Part shown: piece by piece, positions 28,770 to 38,005 of the stretch | How the letters are laid out: every line of letters starts with the position of its first letter | Position numbering within the stretch: position 1 is the stretch's first letter | NCBI RefSeq assembly: GCF_025685415.1 | Contig: NZ_JAGSYB010000001.1 | Location: forward strand, 2,418,001-2,482,000 | Direction: 5' to 3' | Source: Terriglobus aquaticus | GTDB taxonomy: Bacteria; Acidobacteriota; Terriglobia; Terriglobales; Acidobacteriaceae | Length of the DNA stretch: 64,000 nt | Notes under the pieces: model-generated | Databases searched by the model: none | Seen by the model: only the letters and a program-made list of their open reading frames with translations | What the model was told of the DNA's origin: nothing | Translations under genes and position numbers: made by a program

Positions 28770-29480
28770 CTACGACATCATGCTCATCGACACCCAAGGC
28801 AGCACCGTCCAGCCGGTGCTCGCCCGTTGCAGCACCACCCACGTCCAATTGCCGCAAAGTCCGCCGCAGTACATCCCGAACTGCGTCATCGCAAGCGTGT
28901 GCGCCTGATTGAAGTACACAGCGGTGAAGCTGTGCATGCCCGCCGCACCCTTGAACTCGTGCGGGGTAGGTGGTGCCTGCATGACGTTGTTTGCGGGCGG
29001 CATAAAACCTGAGACTTTGGCGGAATATCTTCGTTGCGCGTCCTGATCCAGCAGGTGAACCGGCAGCCTCGTGTGAATTTGTGCCGCATCGAGTTGGTAC
29101 CGCTCATGGCATCGCCGGTCGAAGTCCGCCAGCACTTCATCGAAGTTTGCTTTCTGCGCGTCCGGTGCCTTGATCGCGACGTGCGGATTCATGCTGCCAC
29201 CCGTTGCGCACGAACTCTCCAGCGGCAAAGCTGTCGTCGTTCCCTCCAGCAGCCAGAAGTCCCTCGGAACATCGCTCCACTCGATCTGACTACTGGGCAG
29301 AAGCTGTGAGTAGATCGCGTACGAATCCGCGGCCAGTGCCGTCGGCAAAACCGTCGGCTTCGAGTAAGTAGGTTGCGCTGACTTCTGCGCAGAGCTCGCG
29401 ATTAGCCCGAAACACAACAGCCCCGCGCAGCTCCACGACAAGCGGCGATACAAACCAATCCGGCTCGGCATGGGACGCAT
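28770..29480 (-). CDS. Secreted protein of unknown function
   Basis: 236 residues with a hydrophobic N-terminal segment (residues ~12-30, LSWSCAGLLCFGLIASSAQ). The rest has several Cys and Trp and a motif DAQRRYSAKVSGFMPP; no family is recognised. Start could also be the second ATG, 9 bases in. It lies between the GH18 gene (convergent) and the regulator gene upstream on the same strand. Confidence 0.65.
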   Translation of the reverse strand: MRPMPSRIGLYRRLSWSCAGLLCFGLIASSAQKSAQPTYSKPTVLPTALAADSYAIYSQLLPSSQIEWSDVPRDFWLLEGTTTALPLESSCATGGSMNPHVAIKAPDAQKANFDEVLADFDRRCHERYQLDAAQIHTRLPVHLLDQDAQRRYSAKVSGFMPPANNVMQAPPTPHEFKGAAGMHSFTAVYFNQAHTLAMTQFGMYCGGLCGNWTWVVLQRASTGWTVLPWVSMSMMS

Positions 29481-29518
29481 GCTAACAAAGGCAAGCTTCG
29501 CCCGGCACAGCCAATCCG

Positions 29519-30700
29519 CTACCGCGTACTCTCGCGAACCACCAGCTCAAAATCCACCAGCACGTCCCGCGCAGGGTGCCCCGGATTGCGCAGCCGCTCC
29601 AGCATCGTCAGCATCGCCACCTGCCCCAACTCCGCACAATCCTGCCGAATCGTCGTCAGCGGCACCGGCAGGTACTCCGCGTATTTCACGTCGTCGAAGC
29701 CCGCGACCCGCACCTGGCCCGGCACTGCAACTCCCTGCCCTACCAGCGACCGCATTACCACCGCGGCCGCATGATCGTTCTGGCAGATCAACGCGTCGGG
29801 CCGCTCCCGCTCCAGCACTCCGCACAGAAACGCGGGATCGTCCAGATCACCCCGAAGATAGGCGCCATCGTATTCCAGGCCCGCATCGCGCACCGCCGTC
29901 CAATATCCGGAAGCGCGCATGTGGACCGTCCCCGCCGACCGCGCCCGCCCCAGGAACACGGGCCGCTTCGCTCCCGCCGCAATCACATGCTGCGTCAGCA
30001 GCGCTCCCGCGCGGTGATTGTCGATGCCCACCAGGTCGAACCGCGACCGCGCCGGAAACCGCTCCACGCATCGGTCCAGCAGCACCACCACGATGCCCGC
30101 GCGCTCCAACGCCTCCACAATCCGGTGATTCGCCGCATGCCGGTCCGCCGCATACTCCACCGGCGCGAAGAACACACCGTGCAGCCTCTGTTCAATGAAT
30201 TGCCGGCACAGGTCTTCGGCGGCCAGCTCCGGAAACTCTTTCTGCGGCCCTGCGTGTCCCCACACCAGTGAGTGCGGCCGCGTCAGCGGAGACAGCATCA
30301 TTCCGCGGCAGATCGGCTCAAAGATCTCGGTCGCTCCCAGGTCCGGAATCAGCAGGCCGAACCGCAGCGAAGCCGTGGAAGCCGCCGGTGGCTGCTGCAC
30401 AAATGTTCCCGATCCCGCCCGCCGCCGCACCAGGCCTTCCCGCTGCAGCGTTCCAATCGCCTTCGCAACCGTAATGCGCGACGCGCCAAACCGTTCGCAC
30501 AACGCCGCCTCGCTCGGCAGCTTGCTTCCCACCTTCCAGGTGCCGTTCTGTACTTCCTGCAGCAACTGCTGATAGATGCTGCGGTGCAGCGGCAATTCAC
30601 CGCGCGTCGCCGCAACGCCGCGCGCCTCGCCACCGCTACGCGCTTCGCCCGCCTGGCTCGCTTTCGTTTTTGATTTGTCCTGCTTCACTCCAGTAGCCAT
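29519..30700 (-). CDS. GntR-type regulator with LacI-like sugar-binding domain
   Basis: 393 residues. A ~35-residue polar leader, then a GntR winged helix (YQQLLQEVQNGTWKVGSKLPSEAALCERFGASRITVAKAIGTLQREGLVRRRAGSGTFV, residues ~43-103) and a periplasmic-binding-protein-like sensor (FGLLIPDLGATEIFEPICRGM to the end, with LIC/ND and AGFDDVKYAEYLPVPLTTI). This is the AraR arrangement, in which a sugar releases the repressor. It follows the GH13 gene on the same strand and probably controls the GH13/TonB-receptor locus. Confidence 0.88.
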   Translation of the reverse strand: MATGVKQDKSKTKASQAGEARSGGEARGVAATRGELPLHRSIYQQLLQEVQNGTWKVGSKLPSEAALCERFGASRITVAKAIGTLQREGLVRRRAGSGTFVQQPPAASTASLRFGLLIPDLGATEIFEPICRGMMLSPLTRPHSLVWGHAGPQKEFPELAAEDLCRQFIEQRLHGVFFAPVEYAADRHAANHRIVEALERAGIVVVLLDRCVERFPARSRFDLVGIDNHRAGALLTQHVIAAGAKRPVFLGRARSAGTVHMRASGYWTAVRDAGLEYDGAYLRGDLDDPAFLCGVLERERPDALICQNDHAAAVVMRSLVGQGVAVPGQVRVAGFDDVKYAEYLPVPLTTIRQDCAELGQVAMLTMLERLRNPGHPARDVLVDFELVVRESTR

Positions 30701-30829
30701 CCCTCAGCTCACTGCATCCAGCCGCTTGCTCTCTTCGGCCGGCTCGCGCTGCCATTCCCATCCATGTCTAAGAACGGCCAGTCTCAGCCTTCTCCACTCC
30801 GCAACGGGGATTCTTTCTGCGCAACAGGA

Positions 30830-30866
30830 TTGGCCCGGGAAACTGTTCACAAGCTTCCCGGGCCAA
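30830..30866 (-). terminator. Hairpin between GH13 and regulator genes
   Basis: A 12-bp stem TTGGCCCGGGAA / TTCCCGGGCCAA with a 13-base loop lies 12 bp past the GH13 stop. No T run follows, so it may be a partial terminator or processing site. Confidence 0.55.
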
Positions 30867-30877
30867 CGTGCACCCGT

Positions 30878-32728
30878 CTACTGAACCTCCGCCACCAGCG
30901 AGCCGTACGGCGGCAACTGGATATCGCTGGTCCGGTCGTTCTTCTCCAGCGACGGCACATCCGTGATCAGCGTCTTCAGCTTCGTCCCCGTTACCCCGGC
31001 GGCTGCCATGTCCAGCTTCACCGTCTGCGGCTGGGCCGATAGGTTCATCGACACCACCACAGGCTTCGCCCCGCCCGGCGGCGTCCGCACATACGACAGC
31101 ACGTTCGTGTTCGACGTATCCACAAACACCACACCGCCGTCGTGCAGCGCCGGCGTATTCCGCCGCAACGCGATCAGCCGCTTGTACCAGTTCAGCAGCG
31201 ACGTCGGATCCTTCTCCTCGTTTGCCACGTTCAGCGTGGTGTAGTTCGGCGGCACCGGCAGCCACGTCTTAGCCGCCGTGCTGAACCCCGCATCCGTCGA
31301 CGCGTCCCACTGCATCGGTGTCCGCTCGCCGTCGCGGCCCTTCTCGCGCGGCCAGCCCGTAATGCCGATCGGGTCCTTCACGTCTTCCACCCGCGTCGGC
31401 GTGGTCGTCGGCATGCCCAGCTCTTCACCGTAGTACATCAGCGCCGTCGCCTTGCTGGTCAGCAGCATCGTCGCAATCGCCCGATCGATCGCCGCATCGT
31501 GAACGCCGTCGCCGTACCGGTCGTGGCTGCGCACGTTGTCGTGGTTGTCAAACACCAGCAGCGGCTGCGACCCGTGGACCTCGGTCTCAACCTCGGTCAG
31601 GTAACGGCGCAGGTACGGCACATCCAGCTTCGCGCGGTCGCCGCGGAAACCGATCAGCATGTCCATCGGCAACTGCAGCTCGTTCTGGTCCTGCCCGCCG
31701 TACCACTTGTCCAGCTCCACCGTGTTCGGCAGGTACGTCTCGCCGATCAACACGCGGCTGCCCGGAAAGCCCGTCTTCGGGTACGTCTCCACCATCGCGC
31801 GCATCCGCCGGATCACGCCGTGTACCTCCGGCAGGTTGTCCGTGTAGATCCCCTTCAGCCGCGGATCGCCCTGGGAGTTTGTCCCTTCCAGCACCGGGTT
31901 GTCGCGGTTCTGCGGATCCTCAAACAGCGTCGGCACCGCATCCAGTCGGAAGCCCGCCACGCCGCGGTCCATCCAGAACCGCATCCCGTCAAACATCGCC
32001 TTCTCCACCGCGGGATTGCGCCAGTTCAGATCCGGCTGCTGCTTGTAGAACATGTGGTAGTAGAACTGCTTCCGCGCCGGGACCCACTCCCACGCCGACC
32101 CGCCAAATCCCGACTCCCAGTTGTTCGGCGGCATCATCCCGTCGTGAGCCGCCTTCTTCATGTACTCCGGAGCGTTCGGGTCCAGCGGCTTTCCGTCGCT
32201 CCACATGTACCAGTCCGCCTTGGGGTTCGTCCGCGACGACGCCGACTCCTCGAACCACTTGTGCTTGTCGCTCGTGTGGTTCACCACCCAGTCCAGGCAG
32301 ATCCGAATGTTGTGCTTCTTCGCCTCCTGGATCAGCCGGTCCATATCCGCCAGCGTTCCGTACTGCGGGTCCACCGCCTCGTAGTCGCTCACGTCGTAGC
32401 CAAAGTCCACCTGCGGCGACGGAAACATCGGCGCAATCCAGATCGCATCCACGCCCAGCTTCTCCAGGTAGTCCAGCCGCTGCGTAATGCCGTTCAGATC
32501 TCCCAGCCCGTCGCCATTCGAGTCCTGGAACGATCGCGGATAGATCTCGTACACCACCGCGTGCTTCCACCATGTCTCGTCATGCGTCGGCTGCGCTGCC
32601 GCCTTCACTTCCGCCGCGGTGGGTGGCACCGCTGGAGGCACAGCCGCCACCTGCGCCTGCACACACGCTCCCGCCAACCCCATCCATCCCGCTACCGCGA
32701 CCAAACCCGTCCGCATCCACACCGACAT
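30878..32728 (-). CDS. Secreted GH13 alpha-glucosidase (oligo-1,6-glucosidase type)
   Basis: About 616 residues. Start at the ATG at 32728, 8 bases after AAAGGAG; another ATG is 6 bases upstream. Signal peptide to ~residue 26 (GACVQAQ). GH13 barrel: YEIYPRSFQDSNGDGLGDLNGI, DWVVNHTS, nucleophile D263 in GFRLDAV, acid E in LIGETY, and FDNHD. The subfamily resembles exo-acting alpha-glucosidases that trim short alpha-glucans. The C terminus carries a beta-sandwich (LPPYGSLVAEVQ). Divergent from the TonB-dependent receptor gene. Confidence 0.92.
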   Translation of the reverse strand: MSVWMRTGLVAVAGWMGLAGACVQAQVAAVPPAVPPTAAEVKAAAQPTHDETWWKHAVVYEIYPRSFQDSNGDGLGDLNGITQRLDYLEKLGVDAIWIAPMFPSPQVDFGYDVSDYEAVDPQYGTLADMDRLIQEAKKHNIRICLDWVVNHTSDKHKWFEESASSRTNPKADWYMWSDGKPLDPNAPEYMKKAAHDGMMPPNNWESGFGGSAWEWVPARKQFYYHMFYKQQPDLNWRNPAVEKAMFDGMRFWMDRGVAGFRLDAVPTLFEDPQNRDNPVLEGTNSQGDPRLKGIYTDNLPEVHGVIRRMRAMVETYPKTGFPGSRVLIGETYLPNTVELDKWYGGQDQNELQLPMDMLIGFRGDRAKLDVPYLRRYLTEVETEVHGSQPLLVFDNHDNVRSHDRYGDGVHDAAIDRAIATMLLTSKATALMYYGEELGMPTTTPTRVEDVKDPIGITGWPREKGRDGERTPMQWDASTDAGFSTAAKTWLPVPPNYTTLNVANEEKDPTSLLNWYKRLIALRRNTPALHDGGVVFVDTSNTNVLSYVRTPPGGAKPVVVSMNLSAQPQTVKLDMAAAGVTGTKLKTLITDVPSLEKNDRTSDIQLPPYGSLVAEVQ

Positions 32729-33150
32729 TTCCATAACTCCTTTCGCAACGCCCCGGACTCACCGGGGTAAAGCTCGGCCAACCTATCACACCAAAGGCAG
32801 CTTTGGCGAAAGCTGCCATAGCAGCTCGCTGCCGGATCCCACGCCTGGCCCCGTCGCGCACACGTTTTCCGGCCCGCTCACAAATCCTCTTGCAACGTCA
32901 AAACGCTTTGCAGTGGCGGCATCTTTCGGCAAAACACACCCTCGATTTCGCCATCTCCCAAAATCCATATTCCGCAGTCCAAAATCGCCCGTTTTCTGTA
33001 GCTTCACGAACCACAAAATGTATCCACCATTTGATTGACAACCGCCTCAGAACTCCCATAGAGTCCTCTTCGTTCCTCAACTCCGCTGTTCTCGGTGCCG
33101 CAATTCGGCACGGACAGGCGCGAATGAGGCGCTTCACTCTGGAGGACAGC
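32729..33150. promoter_or_regulatory. Divergent control region of GH13 and TonB-receptor genes
   Basis: About 420 bases without a gene. It holds a perfect 9-bp inverted repeat (GGCAGCTTT / AAAGCTGCC, loop GGCG, 32796-32817), 68 bases upstream of the GH13 start, and a possible -35 TTGACA at 33035-33040 followed after 17 bases by a weak -10 (ATAGAG) for the receptor gene. A GntR/LacI-type repressor in the same cluster could bind the repeat; this is an inference. Confidence 0.45.
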
Positions 33151-36100
33151 ATGAATATCGCAAGAAAGGCACGGGCCCTGGCACTTATCGCCACCGCCGT
33201 GGGTGCGCCCGCCATATACGGCCAGGCCATCTATGGCGGCCTCAACGGCACCGTTACCGACCCCAGTGGTGCCGCCATTCCGAATGCCACCGTCGTCGTC
33301 ACCGACGTCACCAAGGGCACCTCGGACACCGTCACCACCAACGCATCCGGCGAATACACGGTCGAGCACCTCATCCCGGACACCTATTCCATCAAGGTCA
33401 CGGCACAGGGCTTCACCACGTTCCAGACCACCAACATCCAGATTTCTGCAGACACCTCGCCCAGGGTCGACGCCAAGCTCAACATCGGCGACACCGGCCA
33501 GACTGTCACCGTTCAGGCCGACGAAATTCCCCTGCTCAAGACCGATCGCGCCGACGTTGCGACCATCTTCGACGCCAAGAACGTCACCGATTTGCCTCTG
33601 CCCAACCGCAACTTCACCGGCCTGCAGCTCCTGCTTCCTGGCTCCCAGCTCCTCGGCTGGTCGCACGCCGCCTCGGAAAACCCGCAGGGCTCTCAGCAGA
33701 TCGTGGTTGACGGCCAGTTCTTCGCCGGCACCGGCTACGAGCTCGACGGCACCGATAACCAGGATCCGATCCTCGGCATCATCGTCGTGAACCCCACGCT
33801 CGATTCCGTTGCCGAAGCCAAGATCACCACGCAGAACTACGACGCCCAGTTCGGCAAGGCTGTCTCATCCGTCGTCGCCACCCAGACCAAGTCGGGTTCC
33901 AACTCGATTCACGGCGGCGTCTACGACTACCGTCAGTCCGACGCCTTCCAGGCCAAGAACCCCTTCAACACGCCCGATGCCAACACCGGCCGTATCGTTC
34001 CGGCCAACCTCCGCAACCAGTTCGGCGCATTCATCGGCGGCCCGTTCCAAAAGGATCGCTTCTTCTACTTCTTCGATTACGAAGGCGTCCGCTCCAAGGT
34101 CGGTACCTCCAACGGCGAGTCCACGGTTCCCACCGCCTTGTTGCGCAGCTCCTGCCTCACCGCCACCGGCTGCGACTTCTCCGATTACAAGTCCTACCTC
34201 GGCACGACTAACGGCGTTCAGAACGGCATTTACGACGCCACCACGGGTCAGCAGTACACCAACTTCATCATCCCCAAGGCGCAGATCAACCCGGTTGCTC
34301 TTCGCCTGCTCGAGCAGCTTCCTGCCCCGATCCTGCCCTCTGCGGTCTCGAACTTCCCGAACTCCGGTACGGGTCAGTTCAACTTCAATCAGTACATCAC
34401 CCGTGTCGACATGCAGTTGAACGACCGCGTTCACGCCTTCGGCCGCTACGCCTACTTCGGTGACACGCTCACCGGTGCCACGGCGTTCGGCGCACTCGGC
34501 GGTCCCGGCTTCGGCGTCAACGGGTACGGCGGCACCTCCAAGGGCCTCAACCAGAGCTGGTCGGTCGGTACTGACATCGTGGTCACTCCCAAGTGGCTCA
34601 CCGACGTTCGATTCGGCTTCCTGCGCTACACGATCAACACGCAGAAGTACGATGGCAACGAGGCATTCGCCACCAACAACGGTCAGCCTGGCCTGAACAT
34701 CAGCACCTTCGCCAACACTGGCGGCGCTCCTGAGTTCGACATCAACGGCCTGCCCAATAACTCGCAGGGTCAGGGCGGCGGCAACTTCGGCTCCGGCCTT
34801 GGCGTCAACCGCTGCAACTGCCCGCTCACCCAGAACGAGCGTCAGTACCAGTGGGTCAACAACTGGACCCGCGAACTCGGCAACCATGCCATCAAGTTCG
34901 GCGTCGACGTTCGCCACGCCTACAACCTGCGCGTTCCGTCTGACGCAAACCGCGCTGGCGTCCTCAGCTTCAACACCGGCCAAACCGCCAATCCGTCCAA
35001 CAACACCGGCGGCCTCGGCTACGCTTCCTTCCTCCTGGGTCGCGTGGGCCAGTTCCAGCGCTACGCCAGCACCAGCAGCAACGCCTCGGAAACCCAGAAC
35101 CGTTTCTTCGGCTACATCCAGGACACCTGGCGCGTCACTCCCAAGCTGACCCTCAACTACGGTCTGCGCTGGGAGAACTACCTGCCTGAAAAGCTCGGTC
35201 AGGACCTCGGTTCGCTGCTCAACCTCAACACCGGAAACCTCCAGGTCGCGCATGAAGGTCCCTACGGTGGCGACATGGGCATCAGCAACAACAACAAGGC
35301 CTTCGCTCCGCGCGTCGGCATCGCCTACTCCATGAACCAGAAGACCGTCATTCGCGCCGGTTACGGCCGCTCGTATGACATCGGCGTCTTCGGGTCCATC
35401 TTTGGCCACGCTGCTTCGCAAAATCTGCCGGTCCTCGCCAAGCAGAACAACAGCTCCGCGAGCACCAGCTACGTCTTCGTCCTTGGCCAGACACCGCCGC
35501 TGCCGAACTTCGGCGGTCCAATGACCAACGGCAACATCCGTCTGCCCGATGGCATCGGCGCCAATGCACGTCCCACCACGGAGCGCTTCCCCACCCTCGA
35601 TGCGTGGAACGCTCAGGTGCAGCGTGACCTCGGCCACAGCTACTCCCTCACGGTCGGTTACGTGGGCAACAAGGGAACCCACACCAGCATGGGTGGCGGT
35701 TACACCTCGAACCCGAACCAGGTTGCTGTCGCGGCCAACGGCCTCGTCTTCAACCCAGCTCCCTCTGGCGTCTTCCAGCCCGCGCCCAACACGGTCTGCA
35801 TTGGCGCACCCTCGCCTAACCTCCCCTGCTCCAGCGGTGGCGATCCTCGCCGTCGTAAGTACTACCCGCTCTACGGATGGACGCAGGACATCAACTACTT
35901 CTCCTCGGAAGGCGATACGGAATACCAGTCCTTCCAGACCACGTTCGAGAAGCGCTTCAGCCAGGGCTACCAGTTCAAGGTCAACTACGCCTACCAGGTC
36001 GCCAAGGATCACGATGCCGACTACATCGACATCGATCGCACTCTGAACTATGGCAACTCGTCCTTCCTGCGTCGCAGCCAGCTCACCTTCTTCGGAAACC

Positions 36101-36642
36101 TTGAGCTGCCCTTCGGTCGCAACCACGCCTTCCTGAACAACGACAACCGCTTTGAAGAACTGCTCTTTGGCGGATGGCAGATCAGCCCCACGGCAAACAT
36201 CGCCAGCGGTCTTCCGTTCGACATCGGTTTCACTTCTTCGGGTGCAAACCGCGACGCAGGTCCGGGCCGTCCCAACTACAACGGTGGCTTCAAGACCGGG
36301 CTGGGCAAGTTCAACCCGACCACCAAGACGCAGACGTTCTTCGCACAACAGGCTCTCGGAACCGTCTTCACCAACCCGGGTTACCTGAAGTTCGGCAACT
36401 TGGCTCGCAACGCCTTCTTCGGACCTGGCTTCTACAACCTCGATGTCTCGGCGCAGAAAGATTTCCACTTCACCGAGCGGTTCCGCGGTCAGTTCCGTAC
36501 GGACTTCTTTAACGTCCTCAACCACCAGAACTTCGACCTGCCGCAGACCACGATCGACGCCAGCAACGCCGGCCAGATCACCGGTCTCGCTCCGGGCTCC
36601 AACCCGCGCTACCTGCAGTTCGCAGTCAAGCTGCTGTTCTAG
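33151..36642 (+). CDS. Oar-like TonB-dependent receptor with carboxypeptidase-regulatory domain
   Basis: 1163 residues, start at 33151 after a perfect GGAGG. Signal peptide to ~residue 25 (AIYGQ). Residues ~28-110 form a CarboxypepD-regulatory-like domain (GTVTDPSGAAIPNATVVVTD ... SGEYTVEHLIPDTYSIKVTAQGF), followed by TVTVQADEIPLLKTDRADV, a plug-like region and a long outer-membrane beta-barrel ending in Phe (LQFAVKLLF). This is the Oar/CirA-like family expanded in Acidobacteriota, usually importing oligosaccharides or other large substrates. Divergent from the GH13 glucosidase, so alpha-gluco-oligosaccharide uptake is the best guess. Confidence 0.94.
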   Translation: MNIARKARALALIATAVGAPAIYGQAIYGGLNGTVTDPSGAAIPNATVVVTDVTKGTSDTVTTNASGEYTVEHLIPDTYSIKVTAQGFTTFQTTNIQISADTSPRVDAKLNIGDTGQTVTVQADEIPLLKTDRADVATIFDAKNVTDLPLPNRNFTGLQLLLPGSQLLGWSHAASENPQGSQQIVVDGQFFAGTGYELDGTDNQDPILGIIVVNPTLDSVAEAKITTQNYDAQFGKAVSSVVATQTKSGSNSIHGGVYDYRQSDAFQAKNPFNTPDANTGRIVPANLRNQFGAFIGGPFQKDRFFYFFDYEGVRSKVGTSNGESTVPTALLRSSCLTATGCDFSDYKSYLGTTNGVQNGIYDATTGQQYTNFIIPKAQINPVALRLLEQLPAPILPSAVSNFPNSGTGQFNFNQYITRVDMQLNDRVHAFGRYAYFGDTLTGATAFGALGGPGFGVNGYGGTSKGLNQSWSVGTDIVVTPKWLTDVRFGFLRYTINTQKYDGNEAFATNNGQPGLNISTFANTGGAPEFDINGLPNNSQGQGGGNFGSGLGVNRCNCPLTQNERQYQWVNNWTRELGNHAIKFGVDVRHAYNLRVPSDANRAGVLSFNTGQTANPSNNTGGLGYASFLLGRVGQFQRYASTSSNASETQNRFFGYIQDTWRVTPKLTLNYGLRWENYLPEKLGQDLGSLLNLNTGNLQVAHEGPYGGDMGISNNNKAFAPRVGIAYSMNQKTVIRAGYGRSYDIGVFGSIFGHAASQNLPVLAKQNNSSASTSYVFVLGQTPPLPNFGGPMTNGNIRLPDGIGANARPTTERFPTLDAWNAQVQRDLGHSYSLTVGYVGNKGTHTSMGGGYTSNPNQVAVAANGLVFNPAPSGVFQPAPNTVCIGAPSPNLPCSSGGDPRRRKYYPLYGWTQDINYFSSEGDTEYQSFQTTFEKRFSQGYQFKVNYAYQVAKDHDADYIDIDRTLNYGNSSFLRRSQLTFFGNLELPFGRNHAFLNNDNRFEELLFGGWQISPTANIASGLPFDIGFTSSGANRDAGPGRPNYNGGFKTGLGKFNPTTKTQTFFAQQALGTVFTNPGYLKFGNLARNAFFGPGFYNLDVSAQKDFHFTERFRGQFRTDFFNVLNHQNFDLPQTTIDASNAGQITGLAPGSNPRYLQFAVKLLF

Positions 36643-36695
36643 TCACAACCAACACCGGCCCGGATCACAACTCGATCTAAACCGGAACATTCCCA

Positions 36696-36726
36696 GCGGG
36701 AGGGCCTTTGGCCCTCCCGCTCTTTT
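36696..36726 (+). terminator. Terminator of the TonB-receptor gene
   Basis: A perfect 11-bp stem GCGGGAGGGCC / GGCCCTCCCGC with a TTT loop is followed by TCTTTTTG, 53 bp after the stop. Confidence 0.93.
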
Positions 36727-36962
36727 TGTTGTCAACCCCTCTGTGTCTTTTGCGAACGCACAAGCCACCGCCGCTGAACAACTTACGCCACGGAAATAGT
36801 TGGCATACCATTGCCGTCCAACTTCGTACAATAGAGAGAAGGATGTTTCCCGGTCGCCCAGCCCGTAAGGAACCCGCGCAACTCCTTGCAGCACAGGAAC
36901 TTACGCGTAACATCCTGCGGCTCAGGAACTTACAGGTTCGCGCACAGCGCAACCCACGCAAA
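36727..36962. other. Gene-free leader before the TPR gene
   Basis: No gene is supported. A -10-like TACAAT (36827-36832) and a second possible ATG at 36843 are present. The 11-mer CAGGAACTTAC occurs twice (36894-36904 and 36923-36933), 29 bases apart, close to the start of the TPR gene; it could be a regulator site, but this is speculative. Confidence 0.35.
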
Positions 36963-38000
36963 ATGAAGATCTTGGCTTTTGCGCTGCTAGGGGGGTGGCT
37001 AACCCTCGCCGCCCAGCAGAACCTACAGAAGCAGATCGACACCGGCCACGCCGCCGAAGCTCTCCAGCAACTCGACGCAACGCCAACCGCACCGCACCGC
37101 GACCTCCTCCGCGGCGAAGCGCTCTACGCTCTGAATCGCTTCCCCGAGGCCGACAAGGCACTCGCCGCCACGCTCGCCGCCGACCCAACCGACGCAGCCG
37201 CCACCGAACTCCGCGGCCTCACACTCTACCGCCTCGGTCGCCCCGCGGAAGCCATTCCACTGCTGGAAAAAGCGCACACCTGGACGCCCGAAACCAAAGC
37301 CGACCCAGCGTACATCCTCGCGCTCTGCTACATCGACACGCTGCGCTTCGACGACGCGCGCCGCGCCTTCGCCGAACAGTACAGCTTCCCGCCCGACTCC
37401 GCCGCCGCCCACCTGCTTGCCGCGCGCATGCTGCTCCGCCGCGAGTACGTCAACGTCGCCGAAGCCGAAGGCCGCAAAGCTCTCGCAGCCGACCCAAAAC
37501 TGCCCGGCGCCAACATGCTGCTCGGCGAAATCGCTCTTGCGCACGAGCACCTCGACGAAGCGCTCGCAAACTTTTCCGCCGAAGCCAAACTCGACCCGCT
37601 CAACGGCAACGTCTACGAACGCATGGGCGACGCCGAGAGCCGCAAGGGCGACTACAACGCCGCCGCGAGAAGCCTCCAGCGCGCCGTCCTGCTGGCACCC
37701 AACAGCACCGGACCGTACATCCTGCTGGGCAAAGTTATGTTGCGCCGCAACGACGCGGTAACCGCCGCCGGCTACCTCGAACGCGCCGAGCGCATGGACA
37801 ACCACAACTACATGACACACAGCCTGCTCGGACAAGCGTATCGAGCGATGGGCCGCACGGCTGATGCCCAGCGTGAAACGAGCATCTCTTCCCAACTCCA
37901 GTCCGACATCGCGCCACACTTCGACTCGGGCGCGGCACAAGCGCCTGGTGCAATCGGCAAGTCCAGCCCAGGCAGCAACGCTACAGCCGGCAACCACTAA
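36963..38000 (+). CDS. Secreted tetratricopeptide-repeat protein
   Basis: 345 residues from the ATG at 36963. Short signal peptide (MKILAFALLGGWLTLAAQ), then about eight TPR-type helix pairs with the A-x-x-x-Y/L-P pattern (GEALYALNRFPEADKALAATLAADP, LGRPAEAIPLLEKAHTWTP, HEHLDEALANFSAEAKLDPLN). The C terminus is a Ser/Ala/Gly-rich tail. TPRs form protein-binding superhelices. Only 5 bp separate it from the heptaheme cytochrome gene, so the two should be co-translated and probably interact. No ribosome site is obvious at this ATG; an upstream start at 36843 is possible. Confidence 0.8.
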   Translation: MKILAFALLGGWLTLAAQQNLQKQIDTGHAAEALQQLDATPTAPHRDLLRGEALYALNRFPEADKALAATLAADPTDAAATELRGLTLYRLGRPAEAIPLLEKAHTWTPETKADPAYILALCYIDTLRFDDARRAFAEQYSFPPDSAAAHLLAARMLLRREYVNVAEAEGRKALAADPKLPGANMLLGEIALAHEHLDEALANFSAEAKLDPLNGNVYERMGDAESRKGDYNAAARSLQRAVLLAPNSTGPYILLGKVMLRRNDAVTAAGYLERAERMDNHNYMTHSLLGQAYRAMGRTADAQRETSISSQLQSDIAPHFDSGAAQAPGAIGKSSPGSNATAGNH

Positions 38001-38005
38001 GCATC

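Noticed and set aside
31142-32770. 542-codon frame antisense to the GH13 gene
   Set aside because: Arg/His-rich shadow of the GH13 gene.
33865-36525. 886-codon open frame antisense to the TonB-dependent receptor
   Set aside because: Shadow frame from high G+C codon use; it opposes an unmistakable receptor gene and codes no recognisable domain.
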